This document shows, one piece after another, positions 13,619-13,780 of a stretch of 13,780 nt of DNA. The DNA lies in contig QMUI01000005.1 in NCBI GenBank assembly GCA_003660485.1, positions 1 through 13,780 on the forward strand, read 5' to 3'. Positions within the stretch are counted from its first letter, which is position 1, and each line of letters starts with the position of its first letter. The DNA is from Thermococci archaeon. Its GTDB lineage: Archaea; Methanobacteriota_B; Thermococci; Thermococcales; Thermococcaceae. Position numbers and translations under genes: made by a program. The notes beneath the pieces are model-generated. The model had not been told where the DNA came from and ran no database searches. It was given only the letters and a program-made list of their open reading frames with translations.

Positions 13619-13780
13619 ATGGGAGATATGGGAACGCTTATTAACGCTTATTAAAAGTGTATTCACTCGTGTCTTGAAAAAACATGGTATAGAACCTATG
13701 AGGATTATTTTGTTTGGATCTAGAGCTAGAGGTGACTTTTCGAAGGAGTCTGACTGGGATATCCTCATTATTGCCAAGGA
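13619..13780 (+). pseudogene. MntA-like nucleotidyltransferase (antitoxin-type), N-terminal part, frame broken by a 10-bp duplication
   Basis: The frame reaching the right edge carries RIILFGSRARGDFSKESDWD and then ILIIAK, the complete GSxxRG...DxD signature of minimal nucleotidyltransferases; family members are often the antitoxin of HEPN/MNT pairs. The natural start appears to be ATG 13619 (MGDMGTLI), but AACGCTTATT is tandemly duplicated at 13633-13642 and 13643-13652, which puts the rest out of frame and gives TAA at 13652-13654. Removing one copy joins the start perfectly to IKSVFTRVLKKHGIEPM. A shorter protein from TTG 13674 or ATG 13698 could still be made and would keep the motif, but lose the first helix. 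The 3' end lies outside the window, so a HEPN partner cannot be checked. Confidence 0.65.
13633..13652. repeat. Perfect 10-bp tandem duplication
   Basis: AACGCTTATT occurs twice in direct succession (13633-13642, 13643-13652). Ten is not a multiple of three, and deleting one copy restores the nucleotidyltransferase reading frame. This is the type of change made by replication slippage. Confidence 0.9.

Noticed and set aside
13589..13777. Minus-strand open frame at the right edge
   Set aside because: It is the shadow of the nucleotidyltransferase motif GSRARG on the plus strand.
1..13780. CRISPR array, tRNA or rRNA gene, transposase, prophage
   Set aside because: No spaced direct repeats, no cloverleaf-like or rRNA sequence, and no transposase or phage protein was seen on either strand by reading.

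Overview
The window looks like chromosomal DNA from a hyperthermophilic euryarchaeon of the Thermococcales, most likely Pyrococcus. The protein set is typical of that group: an archaeal Dph2 whose first two cysteines fall at residues 59 and 163 as in the P. horikoshii enzyme, a TRAM-only protein, a single-finger ZPR1, and the fused cytidylyltransferase/phosphotransferase that makes di-myo-inositol phosphate. Starts are preceded by GGTGA/GGAGG-type ribosome sites, or by none where the mRNA may be leaderless, and several have archaeal TATA boxes. The genus call is inference from the proteins; no rRNA is present.

Left part (1-3264): the N-terminal end of a class V aminotransferase (minus strand) diverges from a Nif3-like protein (plus strand). 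A minus-strand series follows: a ubiquitin-like MoaD/ThiS-type protein, a TRAM protein with a strong hairpin in its probable leader, Dph2 for diphthamide synthesis on EF-2, and a small unknown membrane protein whose start lies inside the dph2 end.

Centre (3378-9765): a compact plus-strand operon with its own promoter encodes a complete Opp/Dpp-family ABC importer (lipoprotein binding protein, two permeases, two ATPases) and then a cytoplasmic GH130-type glycoside phosphorylase/hydrolase. Genes overlap or are a few bases apart from the second permease onward. The GH130 enzyme suggests that the 'peptide-type' importer actually brings in beta-linked, probably manno-, oligosaccharides that are split inside the cell. 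ZPR1 follows from its own TATA box, which overlaps the GH130 stop codon.

Right part (10395-12807): a minus-strand pair, the di-myo-inositol phosphate enzyme followed with an 11-base overlap by a SAM-dependent methyltransferase with a THUMP-like C-terminus. The methyltransferase converges on ZPR1 with a 26-base overlap of coding ends.

Right edge (12875-13780): a decaying toxin-antitoxin patch. A VapBC-type pair has one frameshift in the antitoxin (exactly at an A AAA AAG heptamer) and two in the PIN toxin. Beyond it, a MntA-like nucleotidyltransferase has its start region broken by a perfect 10-bp tandem duplication, just after what may be the orphaned tail of another small gene. No tRNA, rRNA, CRISPR array or insertion sequence was seen.
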